Of a DNA stretch of 64,000 nt, positions 60,200 through 64,000 are shown one piece after another. The stretch comes from Acanthochlamys bracteata (Eukaryota > Streptophyta > Magnoliopsida > Pandanales > Velloziaceae), in NCBI GenBank assembly GCA_019914995.1, contig CM034129.1, positions 7,081,725 through 7,145,724 on the forward strand, in the 5' to 3' direction. How positions within the stretch are numbered: position 1 is the stretch's first letter; the number at the start of each line of letters is the position of its first letter. The position numbers and the translations under genes are program-made. The notes under the pieces are model-generated. The model did no database searches. It was not told where the DNA came from and saw only the letters and a program-made list of their open reading frames with translations.

Positions 60200-61200
60200 A
60201 ATTTTTTTATATTTGTAAGTCATACATATATGTTACAGCATTTCGATAATCCGGTTGTCTTCTAATTGCTTCTGATGCAATTGTAAAACTTACTAACAAC
60301 CATCACGTAGGTCATCTACTGATTTCATTTTTGATAAAGTCTTCCTTGGATTGTCTTCTGGATCTAGCTAACCACGTTATGTTTCTAGCAGTGTTCAAAA
60401 ATAAAAATTAGAATGTTTTCAACCGAAAGTACAAAGTGTGATGAAATTATTAGGTACTCAGAATGTACATACTCTCTATTGCTGATAGTTAACCAAACCG
60501 TTAGATCAAGCACTTGTCTTAAATTTGAGTTAGTGGTGATATTTTATCTAACAAACTCTCCATAATTAGTTACTCTTAAATTTGATTTAGTGGTGATATT
60601 TGCTCATGTGACCCGTTAATCTCAAGTCTTGACCCATGCGGAGCCTCCCACTTCAGAACCCACCCTTTGCTAGCTACATGGTACTAATCTTAAGTTTTTT
60701 TTTTCCCGTTAACGGTGTGTTTGGATGAGGGGCTCATAAAAGTAACTGAATTTAATCAAAACACCATAGAGAGGGAAATTAACAGGATTGATAGGGAATA
60801 AGAACGGGGCACTGATAGGCGAGATGAGCCCGCACAAAGATCTTACTAATGAACAGCATTGATAGCGAAATGAGCGGAGGAACAGCGTTGGAGTCCAAGG
60901 TTTTGCTCATGCAAGCCGATAGGTGAAATTATTATGCCGCAGGAAGAAAAGACACACGGAAGTCCGGAGGACAAGAGAGGAGCTAGACATCGGAGTGAGA
61001 AGTCAGATGCATTGGAAGGAACAATCATGCTGCTGCATGTGGGAGCGAGCCGGGAGGAGAAAGAAATAATGAGGGCAAAAATGAGAAGTTAGACTTACAG
61101 ATGACGTGCTCTAACGTTTTCCATTTGTTACATTCCGATTTGGGGCGTAATAATTCTACCTACTAACGGTGCATTTTTTTTCATTCTCGTTCTCTCTTAA
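60200..61200. other. Intergenic stretch
   Basis: The purine-rich block 60780-61080 has a short minus-strand open frame (60846-61028) with no known motif. TAACGGTGTGTTTGGATGAG at 60713 and TAACGGTGCATTTTTTTT at 61156 are direct, not inverted, so no element is called. Confidence 0.35.
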
Positions 61201-61211
61201 AGTAAATCTTA

Positions 61212-61454
61212 GGGGGCGTTTAGAAATAGAATTTTTTTAAAATTAAAAATATTTTTATCCTATTTTAAAAAATAAAATCTATTTTTGTTACTTTAAGAAA
61301 TAATAAAATAAGTAATAATAAGATTTTACAATATAAAATTTTTTTATACTCTCTAAAATTTTAAATAAATTTTATAAAATATTATAACAAGTTATTAGAA
61401 AATGTGAAATAAAATAGAGCCTTTGGAATAGAGTGAAATGGAATATCAAACGAC
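61212..61454. mobile_element. MITE of the 256-bp family, inverse orientation
   Basis: It starts GGGGGCGTTTAGAAATAG and ends GGAATATCAAACGAC. Reversed, it follows the family order (TTTCACATTTTC, AATTTTATAAAATTTATTTAA, AATCTTATTATTACTTATT). Ends are diverged. Confidence 0.6.
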
Positions 61455-61817
61455 AAACCAAATACACAATTAAGGAGAATTGTTTCCTCTTCCTCTCCTT
61501 TTTCCTTATAAAACCTCTTCCAAACATGGTGTAACTCGCTTGGCCCTTTGCGTAGTTACTTAGACGTAGATGAATGGAGATAAAAATAAAGCAACTTATC
61601 TTCATTATTCGGTGTTTGGTAATTTTTTTGTTAAGATAGAATAAGGATTAAATTTAATAGTAGTTTATATTTTATGATAAACAAAGTTAAAAAAAATTTC
61701 TCCAAATAGCTTTCTCTTTTTCTTTTAAAACCTTTGTAAACTTTTTTTAAAATTTAAAGGGTGAGGATGTCTTACATTTTTGTTATAAAACTTATTATAT
61801 ATATAGTATATATATAT

Positions 61818-62224
61818 GGAAGAATAAAGGTACTCCAATTTTTATGCACACTCCAGCGCACTCTATAGCCGTTTGTGATCATGAAGACCTCTAAATTCAC
61901 TCTTACTATTATATATAAAGAACTATTAGTAGGTAACATGCTGATAAAATTTTATCTCAATCGGATTACGAATTACCTTCAACCGACCACTTGATCATGA
62001 TGACACAAATAGTAAAATTTGAAATATATATTGAGTCATATTGATTATGTAGTAAGATAGAGGTTGATTCGTAATCAATTGAGATAAAATTTTGTCAGTA
62101 TATTATCGACTCATAATTCTTCATATTCAGTAATAGAGATTGAATTTGAAAATCCTCACGACCATAAACGGCTATAAAGTGCGCTGGAGTGTACATAAAG
62201 GATGAAGTGCCCCTACCATTTTCC
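61818..62224. mobile_element. Foldback MITE with nearly full-length arms, 407 bp
   Basis: ACACTCCAGCGCACTCTATAG and CCGTTTGTGATCATGA (about 61849-61885) face CTATAAAGTGCGCTGGAGTG (62172-62191) and the preceding TCACGACCATAAACGG. Deeper, GATAAAATTTTATCTCAATC (61942) faces AATTGAGATAAAATTTTGTC (62078). Almost the whole element can pair with itself. Flanks are TA-rich. Confidence 0.85.
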
Positions 62225-62257
62225 TATATGTATACAAATGCCATTATTAAAGGACAT

Positions 62258-62595
62258 GAAGAACATAGCGGTTAAAAATGGCCGGTGAGATCTTCAAATT
62301 TAATCTCCATATTAGATACGAAGAATCATGAGTTGTAAAGATGTTGATAAATTTTTAGCTCAATAAGAATACGAATCAACCTCCATCGAAATGACACAAA
62401 AAAGTCAAATTGAGGAAATATTATATTTTATTTTGTGTTATTTTGATCAAAAATTCTAATGGAAATTGATTCATATTTCGATTGAGCTGAAAATTTATTT
62501 ATATGTTTAGAACTAATGATTATTTATTTCCAACGGTGAATATTTGAATTTAGAGATCTCTCTAACCACTTTTGGCCGGCATATGTCTCTATCAT
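62258..62595. mobile_element. Second foldback MITE, adjacent
   Basis: GGTTAAAAATGGCCGGTGAG with ATCTTCAAATTTAATCTCC (62271-62310) faces GAATTTAGAGATCTCTCTAA and CCACTTTTGGCCGG (62548-62579). Inner arms TTTTTAGCTCAATAAGAATA and TTTCGATTGAGCTGAAAATT pair as well. It is related to 61818-62224 in its inner arms. Confidence 0.8.
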
Positions 62596-62998
62596 ATATA
62601 TATATATATTGATTTTATATAAATAGTATATAAGTAATTTTTTTATTAAATAATTCATTATTATATTAATTTAAAATTTATGAGTAAATCAAATCTAAAA
62701 TTAAATAATAAATTTATATTAACTAAAGTAACTCAATGAAAAATTTGAGTTATTTATCAAAAAGACTTTTATATAAATCAGTCATTTATCATTTTATCTA
62801 AATACATTTAAATTTTAATTCTTATAAGCATATTCAAATATATTAAATAATCCACCTTCTTTTGTATCAGCTTTACTAATCTTATTGCTATTATTCTTAT
62901 TTTTATTTACATTTTAATCTCGTCCCAAACACTAGTTTAGTAGCTATCATTCAGCAGGGAAGTTTTTAACATGACATAGAATTTCCTCGACGATAATA
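62596..62998. promoter_or_regulatory. Upstream region of PYRR
   Basis: AT-rich 400 bp between the foldback element and the PYRR start. Short leader sequence is likely just before 62999; no specific promoter element was identified. Confidence 0.35.
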
Positions 62999-64000
62999 AT
63001 GTCGTCGCTGGTCTCCTTGTCCCTCGGGCCACTTCTCCATCCACGCCGCTTCCAAGTTTGCTGCACTACCACCGGGACCAACTCCGCGAAAGCCGCGAGG
63101 CGGGCGGCGCAGGACACGGCGCTGATCCGGCGCGCGGCGGAGGTTGCTGACCGTTCCGCGGGGCAGACGGCGCCGCACCCCAATTTCGGCTGCGTGCTCG
63201 CTCGAGATGGGGAGACGGTGGTCGGCGAGGGATTTCTTTACGCACAGGGTACCAAGTGTGCCGAGCTGCAGGCCGTCGAGGCTGCTGGTGGGCTATCACG
63301 CGGCGCTACGGCGTACCTTAATATGGAGCCAGGCGATTGTTATGGGGATCGAACTCCCATCTCTTCTTTAGTGCAGGTCCAAACAATGTCCCACAATCTT
63401 GAGATGTTATCCGTTTGGTTTTATATTTATTTATTAGTATTATTATTTTTTTGGAGACGGATGGTGCTAAAATTTCAAAAGCGGTTTGAGCTACTGGGAT
63501 ATGCCTTTTTATTTCATCTGTTCCTCGTGGTTTACTTCGGTCAACTTGTTTGCCTCTTTGGAATTTGAGCCTCAATTTGGTGGTTTTGGAAAGTGATAAT
63601 TGCTCAGCAAACAACCTCCTTCATATGATAAATCCAACTTCCTTGCTTTTGAAGTTTTACTTGTTGAAGTTTTAGCTGTTGAGATTGATATCAATGTCAT
63701 GCTTTCCAATCTTTTAGGTTTTTGAGTTACAAAGTTGATTTTGGCACTGCCCTAATATGGCTGATCTCAATTTACATTCTTAGACAAGGAATGGAAACTC
63801 AGTTATTGAGAGTTTCTTAAACTTCTAGTCGGTGTAGTTTACATTTGACTTGGGCTTAAACTTCTACCATTCATTTATTAAATGTTTGTAGTTCCTATAA
63901 TTTAATGAAGCTCCTTTAAAGGTAAGACAAAAATTGGCTGATAATTTGTTTTTTAGGCAGGGATTTCAAGAGTTGTTGTAGGTTTGAGACATCCATTGGG
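62999..64000 (+). CDS. PYRR: Riboflavin biosynthesis protein PYRR (N-terminal part)
   Basis: PYRR is the plastid pyrimidine reductase of riboflavin synthesis. Exon 1, 62999-63376 (126 codons, donor CAG|GTCC), joins exon 2 from 63957 (TTTTAG|GCAGGG), in phase, and runs past the window end. The first 30-odd residues (MSSLVSLSLGPLLHPRRFQV) look like a transit peptide. A RibD-like deaminase domain follows: HPNFGCVLARDGETVVGEGF, GTKCAELQAVEAAGG, LNMEPGDCYGDRTPISSLVQ, then AGISRVVVGLRHPLG. The usual zinc ligands are gone (CAE instead of HAE; no PCxxxGxTPPC), which is the known state of plant PYRR, whose deaminase domain is inactive while a C-terminal reductase works. Exon 1 is strikingly GC-rich. 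The reductase part is not in the window. Confidence 0.93.

Noticed and set aside
59974..60201. 75-codon plus-strand open frame
   Set aside because: No recognisable motif; no splice partner; lies in a region of non-coding duplications.
60713..61175. Possible transposon ended by TAACGGTG words
   Set aside because: The two words are in direct orientation and no inverted repeat or target duplication supports an element.

Overview
The window is nuclear DNA of a flowering plant: GT-AG introns, AT-rich intergenic DNA packed with retrotransposons and MITEs, and plant-specific gene families. The GC-rich first exon of the PYRR gene next to AT-rich surroundings hints at a monocot, but the species cannot be fixed by eye. 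Three ordinary host genes are supported. (1) A plant coiled-coil protein of the USO1-like family, minus strand, 4649-7430. (2) A complete TUDOR-SN gene (TSN), minus strand, 32670 to about 39440, with 16 coding exons giving 989 residues, all introns in phase 0 and one probable GC-AG intron. (3) The 5' end of PYRR (riboflavin biosynthesis), plus strand, 62999 to beyond the window edge.

Most of the rest is mobile or decayed DNA. From the left: a degenerate Copia element (1 to about 2050, minus strand); a complete miniature LTR element (TRIM) with a perfect 5-bp target duplication (3086-3789); the coiled-coil gene; an AT-rich stretch with pseudogene scraps of a pyruvate dehydrogenase E2 lipoyl domain (11994-12240) and a PPR protein (about 12370-12960); an hAT-like non-autonomous element (14724-15587); degenerate tandem repeats (15720-16690); and then a 7-kb Mutator-like element (18100-25104).

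The Mutator-like element (MULE) is the centrepiece. Its terminal inverted repeats are about 2.2 kb and 1.8 kb. They begin with three hairpins, carry spliced leader-like exons, and hold a dense array of palindromic GTGAGCTCAC-type motifs. Between them lies an apparently intact three-exon transposase gene of 778 residues (FAR1-type zinc finger, DDE core, SWIM finger, zinc knuckle, acidic tail). It may be autonomous.

Between the MULE and TSN lie a foldback element, a 301-bp MITE with a clear target duplication, two LINE 3' scraps (one further right), and the last exon of a MAP kinase gene as a pseudogene. To the right of TSN are an unidentified two-exon gene fragment, a recurring 256-bp MITE family, a PIF/Harbinger transposase pseudogene, a Ty3/gypsy pol pseudogene with an unusual LTR arrangement, a second copy of the 14724 hAT-like element (47504-48349), a larger element with the same ends as the 301-bp MITE, non-coding repeat DNA with diverged duplications, and two foldback elements just upstream of PYRR. 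No tRNA, rRNA or CRISPR array was recognised.
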